From Leptodontidium sp. MPI-SDFR-AT-0119 (lineage: Eukaryota > Ascomycota > Leotiomycetes > Helotiales > Leptodontidiaceae): a stretch of 64,000 nt of DNA. Where the stretch lies: positions 2,046,001 through 2,110,000 of the forward strand of contig JAHLEZ010000008.1 of NCBI GenBank assembly GCA_020726505.1. Direction: 5' to 3'. Of this stretch, positions 23,881 to 36,143 are shown in pieces (within the stretch, counting starts at the first letter, position 1; the number at the start of each line of letters is the position of its first letter). The notes below the pieces were generated by a model, which was not told the origin of the DNA, did not search any database, and saw nothing but the letters and a program-made list of their open reading frames with translations. A program made the translations under genes and the position numbers.

Positions 23881-24855
23881 ATGGCTCCAACTCCAAGAGT
23901 GCTGATTTTTGGCACCGGAAGTATTGGTGCGACTTATGCTTTCGTCCTCTCTCGAGCTCTGCCAGCATCAAACATCGTCACAGTTTGCCGATCAAATTAC
24001 GATTCGGCCTCCAAAGATGGCTTCACGATAAACTCCTCTCTCTGGGGTCAGAACCAAAAAGTCCGACCTGTTGTCGTAAGGTCTGTCGATGAAGCTGCTG
24101 AGAGCGATCCTGCTCCCTTCGACTACGTAGTGGTCTGCTCAAAAGCATTGCCCACCGTTCCGTCAACTGCCGAAATGATTAAGCCTGCCATCTCGCCCCA
24201 GACAACAATTGTTTTAATACAGAATGGGATTGCTATCGAAGAACCGTACGCCAAGCTGTATCCAAACAACCCATTGCTGAGCACCGTTGTGTACCTTCCG
24301 GCGTCTCAAACCAGCCCAGGGGTGATTTTGCACAAAGAAGTCGAGTTGCTCCATATCGGCTCCTATCCTTCTTCATCAAGCACAGAGCCTGCAAAAGAAT
24401 TTGCAAATCTTGTTAAAGCGGGTGGTGGTACTGCCGAAGTCCACCAAGATATTCAGTTCGAGCGTTGGTCCAAGCTGCTGGTCAACGCTTCCTGGAACCC
24501 AATGTGTGCCCTATCACGCTCAGCAGATGCACAACTCCTGAAGTCAACTCCAGAGGCGAAGGGCCTTGTTCGAGAAGTTATGCTGGAGATTGCCGCTGTT
24601 GCGAATTCTTGCGGCTACAAGAGCATTGATTCTGCTCTCGTCGACTTCCAACTTGGAAGAGCAACAATCCGTGAGCTCCCGGGCGTTACGCCAAGCATGC
24701 AGGCAGATGCACTTGCTGGAAGGAATATGGAAGTTGAGGCTATTGTGGGTAATGTGTTGAAGGTTGGCAAAGAACACGGGGTTGAGACTCCCATGTTGAG
24801 GACCATTTATGTACTGGCAGCCGCTTTGAACAGCAGTTTCAGCTATGGATCATGA
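23881..24855 (+). CDS. 2-dehydropantoate 2-reductase (ketopantoate reductase) family protein
   Basis: This is an intact single-exon protein of 324 residues, the normal length for ApbA/PanE enzymes, which reduce 2-dehydropantoate to pantoate with NADPH in pantothenate and coenzyme A synthesis. The N-terminus has the glycine-rich turn GTGSIG (residues 11-16) and a later CRS that fits phosphate binding. VVCSK carries the conserved lysine region, IQNGI follows, and the C-terminal domain has KLLVNASWNP and NMEVEAIVGN, matching the conserved Lys, Asn and Glu positions. Fungi have several paralogues of this family and some act on other ketoacids, so pantoate synthesis is likely but not proven. Confidence 0.9.
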   Translation: MAPTPRVLIFGTGSIGATYAFVLSRALPASNIVTVCRSNYDSASKDGFTINSSLWGQNQKVRPVVVRSVDEAAESDPAPFDYVVVCSKALPTVPSTAEMIKPAISPQTTIVLIQNGIAIEEPYAKLYPNNPLLSTVVYLPASQTSPGVILHKEVELLHIGSYPSSSSTEPAKEFANLVKAGGGTAEVHQDIQFERWSKLLVNASWNPMCALSRSADAQLLKSTPEAKGLVREVMLEIAAVANSCGYKSIDSALVDFQLGRATIRELPGVTPSMQADALAGRNMEVEAIVGNVLKVGKEHGVETPMLRTIYVLAAALNSSFSYGS

Positions 24856-26142
24856 GCCGCAACGGGAAGCAAGTTAGTATAGTATTCAACTTTAGAGACT
24901 AGGAGAACGTTCATACTTTAACCCGTTAGCTTTAGAAGCTTTAGAAGCTTTAGAGAGAATCAGGAGCGAGACTCAGTTGAGTGTATCCAAACACACACCT
25001 GGGGAGACCGATAAGCACATGGTCGTTCGATTAACATAAGACTCTCACACCAATTTTTCCCTCTTAAAAAGGGGAGAGAACTGTATATCTGGTATTAAGA
25101 ACAGGAACAATAGACTACCTGACTTGATGTGGTGCTTGCTGTGCCTTCTAGGTAATCGACCTTATGCCTGCATTCACGTCACGATGTGGAGCGAACGCGT
25201 CCTCATCGACGCGTTAATCGTCGGTTCCCCTACCCCCCTGTGTTTTTTTCCGAAAAAATTTAATTTCTGCCAACTTGCTCCTACCAAAAGAGTCAGGCTA
25301 AATTAAAATGCTTTGAAGCTGGAAGGGAACTGGCACCCCCCAGCAACAACACAGTATCCTTCATATCAGGTAAGATCTCGTGGTGAGACATACCAACCTA
25401 CCGGTGCCGACCTAAGCCACCCTTTCTACTCTTCTCTATCACCTTCTCACAAAAATACCACCGAACTATAGCAAGTTCGATCAACCTTCTAAACCTATGA
25501 CTCAATACCTACCTACAATACCCTCCGATGCAGGCTGCTAGTGTGCAATTAGGTCATCATCTCAGCTATTAAAAAAAATGGACTTCGGGGCTAGCATAGT
25601 AATAGTGTGTAAGTAATTAGGTCCCATCCTGGTATCTCCGGCCTAAAGATTTTATATTATTTTTTTCTCTCACTAGCCCTTCATCCCTTCTTGCGCTAAG
25701 TAAGGCTACCACAGTCACAAAGCTCTGGTCGACCTAGGTAGTTCTAAGCTCTGGTTCTAGGGGTAGCATTCCTCATTGCCGCGGCTATTGCATCCATCGA
25801 TAGCCTAGAACAGTCTCATGAGGAGATGAGGATTATTCACATAAACGCTGGGTCACATGTTCCACAGAAATGGATTTATGCACAACATCACTCTCCAGCG
25901 AATTTTCGAATATTGGGAATTGGTGGAATGAATGAATAGTCTCAAGGAACCAAATTAATAGTATTTCGTGCGTCAATAAACCAAAAGTCTTCGTCCGAAT
26001 TATATACTCATATACGCGTCTGCGAACAGAACAACAAGCACGCACGCACGCACGCTCTAGAGAGGGGCAGAAAGGTATCACAAGCCAATGTGCATCCCAC
26101 CATGTTTACTGCTGATGCTGGTATACCAAGATTGAGAAAATT
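24856..26142. other. Intergenic region between converging genes, no gene seen
   Basis: Both flanking genes end toward this 1.3-kb stretch. It is AT-rich with a few short repeats (TTTAGAAGC near 24930-24955, CGCACG near 26040). No coding or RNA feature was recognised. Confidence 0.65.
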
Positions 26143-29100
26143 TCACAAAACGTAGCCCCCGCCCCCAGCAACAGTCCAATCTCTGACTCCCCTTCCTTCT
26201 TCGAGCTCAACGCACCACCAGAGGACTTCTCGAGCCTTGTCGGGCTGGCCGCCTTCTTCGTAGGCGCGAGATAGAGCGAACCATGCTTCGCTGTTGTTCC
26301 ATCCTGTGCCGAGTTTGGTGAGCGTGGCGAGCAGGCCGTATGCTCTGTCGCGCGCTGCAAGACGATCGAGCAATGCGGTGGAAGATTCCTTGTAGCTCGG
26401 CTGAAGACCAGATGAGATGGAATCGGGAGTGTCGGTTGGTTCGCGTGGGCTATCACTCCTGGTAGATGAAGGTTTAGCTGTTGGAAGACCCAGTGGGCCG
26501 TGAGGAATGGTAGGAACGGTGGATGTCTGCTTTTTTGGAACTGGCTGAGTACTGAGAGGGGTTACTGTTGAGGTATTGAGACTTGATGCCGAAGGTGTAC
26601 TAATGGGTCCTGGAAGAACGAGACTTGGAACTGTAGGCGGTGGAAGGAGATCTTCTGAATAGATATCTAGAAGAATGTTGGAGAGGCCGACAATTGCAGA
26701 TGGGTGGTTTGGGAAGTGTGTAAGAGCCGATTCGAAATGTGCAAGCGCATTGTGAGGTGTGGTTTCTACCAGTGACAGATAGCCACGCTGAGATGATTTA
26801 GTAAAGGTTTTTCAGATAATGCCAAATGACCTTACCTCGGAGAAGACATCACCCCATAACTGCTGCACAGTTTTTCCACCTCCCCATCCAGCATTATTGA
26901 TTGAGACATTTCCCGTGGTATCTTTAGATACGTCGACTTCAGCGCTGCGAACTAGCTTCTCAGCTTCCTCAAGAGCTCCTTTCGCATCATCGTACATAGT
27001 CGCCCGTCGGTAAAATCCACTGATGAGCAGCCATACTTTCACCAAGATTGCAGTTCTGCGCCTCCTCTCTTGATCTTTTGGGAAACGAGTCACTGGAGTC
27101 GTAGAGGATGAATATGGTGATACGTGTGGGAGATGATTTTCTTGTGCGAATCCAGGGTTTGAGTGAGCTGCTTTGAGTGAAGGTTCCCTGTGTGCCATTT
27201 GCTGAGATTTGGGGGGTAGCGGCTTGGGTAGTGGGGATTGGCGCGAGTTCTTATTTGAGCTTGCGGCTCCGAGTTTCTCGTTTTCCTGATCATCCTGAAG
27301 CCATTGCTTTCGATTTTCGGTGTCCGAAGGAGGAGTAAAGAAGGTGTCACCATCGACAGTTGTGGCACTGTGCCCTTCAGACACCTTGCCACCACTGCTG
27401 TTCTGTTTTCGGCCAGTACTGACGCTCCTACTTCTACTAGTGCCATTGTTCTTCAAAACACTTTCACTTCGTTTCTGTAGCTTCTCGTGATGATGATGCG
27501 AGGAGTGTTGCTTGGCTGCACTGCCATTCTCATTGGTGACTTGGATTGTCGGGGCGACTGTGCTAGCTACTGTCTGCGTAGTCTGAGGTCGTGGAGGAGA
27601 AACTGGATCCTCATTGATTGTCGGTGCGCTTGTGTGTGTCTTCCGAACAGAACGGCCTGTTCGTCCGAATATGCTGCCTCGCACACTCTTGATCGTTCCA
27701 GCGGAGCTCTTAGGAGCCACCGCCAATGCAGTACCAGGTACTGCTAGGGGAGCCGAATCTTTCAGGGGGTCGCCAAAGAGCCGAGTATAGAGACTCAGCA
27801 GTTCGTCACTAGCATTTACTGCAACCTCTGGCCCTTCGAGCACTTCAATAATGGCGAGCTGTGTCATTTTGACTTCAAGCACGCTCTCCTTTTCGAAATC
27901 ATCCATGTCATCAACAACTCCTTGCTTTCTGGCAGTCGCTTTTTCGTTCAAATGAGTACTCCTGTAGGCACCGTTGAGATCTGCCTCACCGAAGAGGTAC
28001 TTGGGATCCTGAAACTGCTCGAATGCTCCTTCGCACGACCTTGCAGCAGTCGTGAACTCTTGACGAGCACTGAGTAACAAAGCCATGAGATGCCATAGGG
28101 GTATCAACGATCGCTCTCTAGCAAAGCGTCCAGGAAGTGGACCCAACCCATTTGCTGTAGCATTTGATGGCCGAGGCAGCAATCCTGTCTTGACCACTTC
28201 AATTGCTGCAGGGAGCTCTCTACGTTCTGCAAGAAGTGTTCCCAGTGCGAACAAGGTTTCGACATCCCCTGTGCTTTCAAACTGTGGCAAGAGGGCCTTG
28301 CGGAAGCATTTGATTGCATGAAGTTGGATATCTGACCTAGATGATGCTTCATAGGTCAATCTCGCCCATTGGGCGTGAGCGATACCAACGGAACGCCAGG
28401 TCAAAGCGAATACTCTAGGTGCAATGACACAGTCCAAATCCGCCGATTCTTTGTTCTCGAGAAGATGTCCATTCCCGTGCCGCTGATCGATTGGATGATG
28501 CTTATCCAACCATCCTTCGAAAAACTGGCCGAGTTCTCTCGCCTTTTCCGCACCTTCCAGTGAACCGTACCGGCACAACGCTTTGATGCAATCAGAAGCT
28601 GCAATTAAAACAGTCTCGTCGTCGTCAAGACCATGCTCTAGTTCGCCAGTCTTTTCAACCCGAGCCTTCCCTTTCTTGACAATATCTAGGTAAGTATCGA
28701 AAGCCTTGAAGGCCAGATCAAACTCCGCCACGGCCAGATGAACCGTGAACAAGTGTCGCAAGATTGCCGTCGAATGAAATGTCTTGGTCGCTGCCCGATA
28801 TAAGATGTCCAAAACGCCTCTACTAACAGCTTCTGCCCCTCCTTCGCCGAGGTCATGTTCTTTCCAACCGCTGCCACATAGAATGCGCCAGTTCTGGATC
28901 ACAATTTCTACAAAAGACTCAACTTCTTCGCTGGCCTCTTCTGCCTTCGGGAACTGGACCTCACTCAATAACAACGTCTCATATCTTGCCTCCACACGTT
29001 TCAGCTCGGCTCGTTGTTGCAGTCTTGTCGAAGTTTCGGCATAGGCAGTTGTGAGGGACGTGGTGGGGAATGGCAGATTTTGCATGAGGACGTCCGAAAG

Positions 29101-30121
29101 TGTGATGTAGTATTCCTTCCATACATGACGCCGCGACACCTCAGCATGGAAGGCCCTGCCTCCTGTAGGCGTTGAGGTCTGCGTATCCCAGAACTTCGCC
29201 CATGCCCTGAATGCAGATAAAGTCTCGGTCTCGAGTATGGATGAAACCTTGGACTTGATTGCCCGACTTGACAGTATGCAAAATCCGGTCAGATACAGCT
29301 CAGTCCATGACTTGAGTTCCCTTGATTGCTTCGGACTGGAAGATGCGCTCAACAGTATTGGTAGGCCCGATTCGAAGGTTTCCACGGCATCTGTCACAGC
29401 TCCAGCCCTCGCTTGTGATTGACCCTTGATGTATGAAGCCTTCAGAGCACACACTTTCGTCCATTCCGCAGATTCCTTGTTTGTACCATCAAGTTGCGAA
29501 AATTCCTGCTCAATGCTCTTTGGCAATCGTGCTACAGCTAAGGATGGTTCACCTAACTGCCAGTGTATCCAACCTAAACAAACTTGTGCCTGGAACTCGT
29601 CCTCGACATATGTCCCCTCCTTCTCAATGGCTTCCAGCAGTAGGGGTATGTATCGGGAAATGGTTGAAGATTGTGAGGTTGCTGTAGTCGCCGTAGTATT
29701 CGTTGTTTTAGCAGTGCCTGGTCGAGCAGTACTGGGCCGATTCTGGGAGGCCTGAGAAACAGCATGTTCGGCTTCAGCGGTCAATACGAGACCTATTCCA
29801 GGTCGTCAGTCTCCCTCCATAAATTGGTCCCATCTGCAGTTGGAATAGACGGTAGGTTGGAATCTGTGCTCAAATGGTACGTACATGTCCTCTGCGGCGC
29901 ATGCTTCTTGACCTTCCTCACCAGCTCTGGAACTGCATCCCAATTGCCCTCGCAGCGAGCCTCGTCCAGCTGCTGGATGTACTGGGACGCCTTTGCTTGT
30001 TCACGCTACCAATTATTCTTCAGTATATGCACCGCGGGGGAAAGTGGTAGAACACACGCTCATTGTTGGGATTGTTGTGTTCCCCACTGGTTCTAGAGGC
30101 GCGCAATTCGTATAGCATCAT
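26143..30121 (-). CDS. Ypp1-like TPR protein (plasma-membrane PI4-kinase complex)
   Basis: This large tetratricopeptide protein has about 1,260 residues. Exons are 30005-29885, 29792-26836 and 26787-26143, with consistent phases; a short first exon from the ATG at 30121 to about 30058 is less certain. The start of the second exon, SQYIQQLDEARCEGNWDAVPELVRKV, and the C-terminal TPR repeats (RDRAYGLLATLTKLGTGWNN, ALSRAYEEGGQPDKA) match fungal Ypp1, the relative of animal TTC7. In yeast, Ypp1 with Efr3 holds the PI4-kinase Stt4 at plasma-membrane patches. The central 250 residues are Ser/Thr-rich and basic, with a histidine run, and look disordered. Homologues are often named filamentation protein in fungal databases. 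It is divergent from the RIX1 gene. Confidence 0.85.
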
Positions 30122-30789
30122 AGATCAGCAAATACATGTTCGCATGGTGCCGGAGATTGTGGGAATTGTGATCTGGGCCGAGTACAGGTATTGTCGCAGG
30201 AGAGGGAGGGTTGAATGACACCGTGGACGTGTTGGATCTGGCTAGCCGGGACGATTACGATTTCTTGGTGACGATGAATGATGGAGGCAGGAAAGCAGGC
30301 ATTGGCTGGTCCAGAAATTCAGAAGACAGCTGTCCAATCACAGCTGGGGATTAGCCTCGCCAGCTCAAACCACAGCCTCGCGAAAATTTTAAACGACATC
30401 TTTGCTTCAAGGAATACACAACCAATAAACTTCACTTTTCTCCGTGAACAGAATTCGGATTTGAGATACTTTTGATTTTCTGCTTTGGTTCAGACAGGAC
30501 CATCTCAAGAATCTGTTATACCTCGACCACTCGACATCCAAGAACTGGTCATCTTTACCCAGCATCTGCACCAGACCAAATTTCAAAACTACCATCTACC
30601 AGTCCAGTCCATTCTGCAATCTAAACTCGTATCAATATCGATTGGGCTTAAGGCATAGGAATATTCGGAAACTAGGGTTAGCGGTCCAGCCAGAAGCTTT
30701 GTCTTTCATACCATTAACATTTCCACAGTCTAGATCTCAAGAGCTCACAATCCAAAAGATATTAGACCAGTCTTTCCCCCTTCGCCGTG
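30122..30789. promoter_or_regulatory. Divergent intergenic region between Ypp1-like and RIX1 genes
   Basis: This 668-bp region carries the 5' flanks of two divergently transcribed genes. I see no clear TATA box or named operator, and no coding frame. Confidence 0.55.
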
Positions 30790-33040
30790 ATGTCTCTTCC
30801 ACCTGAGCTGAGGGTTTTGTGTTTCAAGCTCTCTTCTACTGCACCTTCAGACCTTCCACGCCTTACTCCAACTCTGCTCCGCCATGTATCTTGCTGCCAA
30901 GCTCCTCTTTCCAGCCCTGCTGGCAATGCAACACAGGCAGATGCATCCGCTTCTTCTGTACTCGTGCACAAGCTCAAGACTCAGCTGTCGACTTTGCTCA
31001 ATGGAAAGAGCCCCGAAGGAAGGTTCGCCGCCGTCGTGCTAATCAAGGCCGTTGTCGAGGTCGGAGGATGGGAAATTTTGCACGGCGTCGAGTCGTGGGT
31101 TCGAGGATTACTGTCGATTCTGGGGGTAAGGAGTTATGCTAGTCGTTGTCGTAAATTCTCTACTAACTGTGTGTCAGAAACCAGATGCTGCTGCTGTAAA
31201 GGAGCTGTGTGTCATGACACTCACCAAGATCTATTCCATGACCCAGCAGTACCAGACACTTATCAGGGAGATCACTACGCCTACATTACCGACCTTTGTA
31301 ACCTCTTGTCTTAACTTAATCTCGACGCCGTCGAAGAAGGTTTCACGAGGACCAACGTCGCTGGAGGAGGCTGTCTTTCAGTCGTTTGCCATGCTAGTAC
31401 CACGTCATACTGCCATTTTCCGTCCATTTGTTTCGCAGATTCGCGTTGCTATTCGCCCATTTCTTGCTCCAACTTCGTCAGATACTTTCTTCACGTCTTC
31501 GTCACTGAGGGATAGTGCCCGCAGACTCGCCGTAATTCTTCACCAAACCGCTGCCAAAAACACCAGCGGCGAAGAATGGGGTAAAGCCGTTCGTGGGCTT
31601 ATCAAGGACATCCACACGACGGCTGACCATGTGTTCCGCGCTGTTGTCGAAGACTGGGAGTCCTCTGCTGGATACATCGGGGAAGCTGTCGATGTCAATC
31701 AAGAACTGCATGGTGGCTCGGCGACCAGCGAAGACTTGCCTTTATGGATTGGCATTCATGCTGGCGTCGAGCGCTTGACTGGCAGGCTAGAACTGTTAGC
31801 AGAGTACCTCAAGGTTGAGACAGCTGCGCCTGTCGCTGTACCTTTGGGGTCGATTATGGACATGGCCACCAGAATGCTGTCGATTGCAATCCCGTCGCCT
31901 TCATCTTCCGCCGCAAAGAGTGAAGCTCGTCTCCATCCCGCGATTGATCGTGATGAGCGAGATGGGCTCTGGGTTGGCATGCCTCAGATATATGTCGCCG
32001 CATTGCAACTGGTCGATGCAATCTCCATCAGGCTGGAGGATAACTTCTTGCCTCTGGCGCAAGAAAGCTTTGACCAGTTGGCATGGGTCTTCAAATATGG
32101 CAAGCACAGTCCAGAATTTCGCTTAATCGCCTACGTCGTTACTGCTAAGATTCTGTTCTACGTTGGGCAAAGTTTCAATCAGTTGCAATGCGACAAGCTT
32201 ACTGGCATCTATCAAGCATGTTGTCAAGATCTACAAGAGGCTCATCCAAACTTCATTGATATTGCTGCCGTCGATGATGCTGGATCAAAACCACAAGGCA
32301 ATTACAATGCTGAGGCATTCCTACGGAGCAGGGTCACGGTACCTACGGAGCACCGCATCGCCGACCCTGCCCTCAATGATGCTGCACGGGACTTATTACC
32401 ACTGTTCCTATCTCATCTACCTCAACAATACCTCAAGCTGGCTACGCGATCTCTAGTTGACCGAACTTCTATTCTGACTCACAATAAAGACGCCATGTTA
32501 GCCAGTGTGTTGAACCCAATGTTCGCCAACAATGGAGCCGCTCTTCCTAGTATTCTTCCGCATCTGTCCAGAGAGTTCGGACATGACGCTATCGTGGAAA
32601 TACTGCTACGCCCACGCATGCCATTAGTTCCTTCCACCGCTACACGCACAATCGCCAATGAGGCTGTTGGTGAAGAATCTGAGGATGAAGATATGGAATT
32701 AAACCCTGAATCTACTTCGATTCCAAACAATAACACCTCAACACCTACCCCTATTCATCAAGACCCTTTCGCTGTTGTCCCGCAACCTGGCTTCGGTTCT
32801 GCTACGGAGATACCTCAACACACCCTCCTACATCACTCAACCTTCGGCACCGACAGTTCATCAGGCGCTATCCCATCCATGAATGGCAACTTCCTTGGTG
32901 CTAAGGAATCGTCTGGTGTTTCACAACCTCATTATGATCAAGCAGATGACCCCATGGCCCAAGATTCCGATGATTCCGATGACGAGAGTGTTCATCTGAC
33001 GATGCAATTGGACTCGGAGTCTGAGGATGGTGCCGAGTAG
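30790..33040 (+). CDS. RIX1: Pre-rRNA-processing protein Rix1
   Basis: The 732-residue nuclear/nucleolar protein has two exons, 30790-31125 and 31178-33040, with a 52-nt intron in phase 0 (GTAAGG, TACTAAC branch, TCAG). The N-terminal third has the helical Rix1 domain: KLKTQLSTLLNGKSPEGRF, EVGGWEILHGVESWVRGLL, then EAVFQSFAMLVPRHTAIFRPF. The rest is a helical repeat region followed by a long acidic tail (EESEDEDMEL and DSDDSDDES). Known Rix1 forms a complex with Ipi1 and Ipi3 that matures the pre-60S ribosomal particle and ITS2. The ATG at 30790 is preferred over the GTG just upstream. Length and architecture are normal for filamentous fungi. Confidence 0.9.
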
Positions 33041-36000
33041 GATACAGACCAAGGCCAAAGGTAACCCTTTGCGGGTTGGGAAGGTGAAATTTTCAGCGAA
33101 TGTGAAGCTATTCATACCGCATTGCCATGTTTTTTTGGGGCCGGATTCTTCTGATTATCGTCAACGCAAAGGTTCTTGCAGCTTAGGAAGGCTCAAGGAG
33201 GCATCTTGATGGTGCTTTCTCCGAGACGGTCTCATCAACGGACTCTTGAGCTACGATAGCCTCTTCAATGCCAGTCTACTTCCGAAAATTGCATCGTCAA
33301 CTCCGTTCTTCTTCATCAACAACGGTAAGCTACAGTGCCAGTCTAATTCTCCTAATTTCTGGGTATAAAGTGAGGCTCATCCTTTCCTTCTTCTCGTCTT
33401 CCTTTCTTCATCTTCCAACATCGTTCTCATCTGCGCCCAAGCTTCACAGCCATCAAACTTCTTTCATCATTCCTCACAGCCAGCTTCACAGTTAGCCTCT
33501 TCAAGCTTCACCAATCACCAATACCCAGCTTCAACCAACAAACAATCAAGTAAGTCCCTCCCCTGTAAATTGCAATCCCTTCCCTGCACAATATGTTTCA
33601 GTGAAGCATAGAGAGCGCAGCAGAATAAAAAATCTCGCGCACTTATTCCCCGCCAGAGCCTCATCTGCAGTGCAGAGTGAGCATCGCTCCTGCCTCTCGA
33701 GGAATATCTAGCGAGGGGACAGCCTAGTGGGCGAGCATCAAAAAGCACATGAACATCATCAGCATCAGCATCACAATTTATTCACGCACACTGCCATTTA
33801 TTTGCATTTTTTGGAATTATTTGCTTCAAATTTCGCGAAAATGTTGCCTGAAATCCTCTGCTTGACGGTTGTTTCCCAATCTTTTGTGGGTTTCGCGAGC
33901 CTCTTTCTCTGCCATCAACCTTAGAAATTGAGCCTCAGGGCTCGTTCTCTGGGTGTTATGGGGGGACAGGGGCTGGCATCTCCATAATTGTAGAGGACAG
34001 GATTATTTTGGTGGTTAATTCCCTGGTTTGTGGGATGAGCCAGCCCTTGGAGTGGCCTTGATACCTCGGATGAGTCGCAAGATTCGCTTCTGAGGCTACC
34101 AGGGACGCACAATGGGTCTGTGCTTTCTATGACCAAATTTGGATTAAAATGACTTTGTGCTGTTTGCACAGTTGAAGCTTTGCATGTGATTTTGCAACTT
34201 TGTAATATCACGTGTGGACCTCAAGGGTCACGTTTACCCCCTGTGTTGCATTTGAGTTGGGGCTACTACAGTTGACTTGAGCACCCGTTCTTCGCTTCCC
34301 ACTCCACTCGGGGAGCATTGGCTACTCGCCTTATCCACTCCTGCCACCATCTACCATAAGTCTTCGTGGGCCAATGGATTTGAATAATAATTACCCCATT
34401 GTGGGAACACTAGTTATTATTTCAATCCTAGCTCTTCTTAGACAGGCATTTGGTTTGGCACTAGTGCTAGCACCCACAAAATACCGCTCCTCGCTTAAAT
34501 TTTATTTTTTTATTTGAGGATATAACGCGTGCTTGTCTGCTTTCGTCATCTCATCACATCACCAACCCAGCCTGTAGATACCCGATTCCATTTCGTTATC
34601 TCCACCCACACCCATCCCATAGATGGAATTCAGACCTTGTGGCCTTTGACCCTGAGACTAAGTTGCACCGAAACCATAAGGTGTCAACCTCTAGAAGCCG
34701 TTGGAAGTTATAAGCGACCTATCCCACGGGATAGGTACGACGGCCCAGTTTCTCATTCCGAGGTGCCCATACCTATTACGGCGCGTGTAGTAGCCTATGA
34801 GGCGTGCATGCGTGGCTGCTAATAAGGAGTGGCTGTCTGATTCATCGCTGGGTCGTGACATCGACTCAACAGTCAGTCATGTCGCTCAGTTGCGCAACAG
34901 GGTTTTTCTTCATCGTACAGGTTCAGTCATTCAGAGAACTTCTCACCAAGACCTTTCTTGTTTGGTACTAGCTCGATGATGGTTGATTGCACATATGAGT
35001 AGATCTAGTTAATTGTAACCGTAAATTCATCGTTGAATCGTGGCATTGACTCATCAGTCATGTCGCTCGACGTGCAACAGAGTTTCTTCGTCGCACAGTT
35101 GGATTCATTCGGAGTACTTCTCACGAAGACCTCTCTCTCCTATCTGAACTGGCTCGATGGAGTTGTCTGCATGCTTTGAGTAGATGAGATGTGACAGATC
35201 GTAGAGTAAAAGCTGGCGAGACGCTGAAGCTATTTCAACCACGCACACATCAAAATGCGAAAATAATAAACTCGCTAGGGTAGAGGCGCTATGGTGACTT
35301 TGACCGAGGTCCTCATTTCTCATAACAGAGGACTTCTACGTCAGGGGTTTCATCATCCGTCTTTACCCTTTTGAAATTACGCGTGCCATGACCTGAGAAC
35401 ACCCTCAGAAGACCTCGAGCATCCTGGTCTGCGGTGAGCCACAAGCGTCGCTTAGCGGAAAGGGGTAATTGCTTCTTCACGTGATGACCTCAATATGCTC
35501 TTCCGAACATCGCTCTTCCGCCTGACCTGATCAGAAAGGAGAGTGGTGGGCTGTTATTGTAGAGGCTATGTTGTAGAAAATTTTGTCCAGGTGCTCGTGC
35601 TTGTTATGCCTTTACACTCCGTCTCTGTTTCCTTGGGATTATTCTCTTGTCCACAAATCAAGTCACAAGTCTCAAATATTCCACCACACAACCAAGCTTC
35701 CAGTCTCTCAATTAGGGGTCTCGCAGTGCCCAAAACTTTCCGTGCAAACTCCAAAGTTCAGTGTAATGATTGAATGGTGGGGTTTGGAGGTCGGCGATCA
35801 TGACGAGAAGACCCAGTTAAGATTCTGGCAAGCTCTGAGTTTAACAGAGACTATTGCGTTAACCTCCAATGCATGCTTCCTGAATCGTTTTAATTTTGTT
35901 ATTTTATGCTTCATAATGCTGTGGTTATTGTTCTCCAAAAATTTGAAACATAGGACTCTTGATGCTTGTGATGTTCATGATGCTGTTTGCGAAAGCTGCA

Positions 36001-36143
36001 AAATTGCTTTGCAATATCCTAAAGCACTTCCCCAAGCTGGCTGGATAGTCTATGGAAGTACCCTCAAAATGATCTATCTCCTTGCTTTTTATATCAAAGA
36101 AATTGAGACAGCAGCAGTAGCTGATTGTATCAGGTCCGACAAA
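33041..36143. other. Long intergenic region with a diverged duplication
   Basis: No convincing gene is present. A diverged direct repeat occupies 34841-35006 and 35026-35188. From 35583 to 36143 a plus-strand frame stays open into the orphan gene, but composition and a hydrophobic patch without family features make it more likely a 5' leader. Confidence 0.55.
34841..35188. repeat. Diverged tandem duplication, about 160 bp with 185-bp period
   Basis: Copy 1 (34841-35006) and copy 2 (35026-35188) share ordered blocks: TTCATCG, TCGTG-CAT-GACTCA, CAGTCATGTCGCTC, GCAACAG, ACTTCTCAC, AAGACCT, GCTCGATG and GAGTAGAT. Substitutions and small indels separate them. No frame is conserved, so it is a non-coding duplication. 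Confidence 0.75.

Noticed and set aside
35583..36143. Upstream extension of the orphan gene (187 codons)
   Set aside because: It contains a hydrophobic patch and a composition unlike the downstream protein, and the ATG at 36144 has a better context. A longer form is not excluded.
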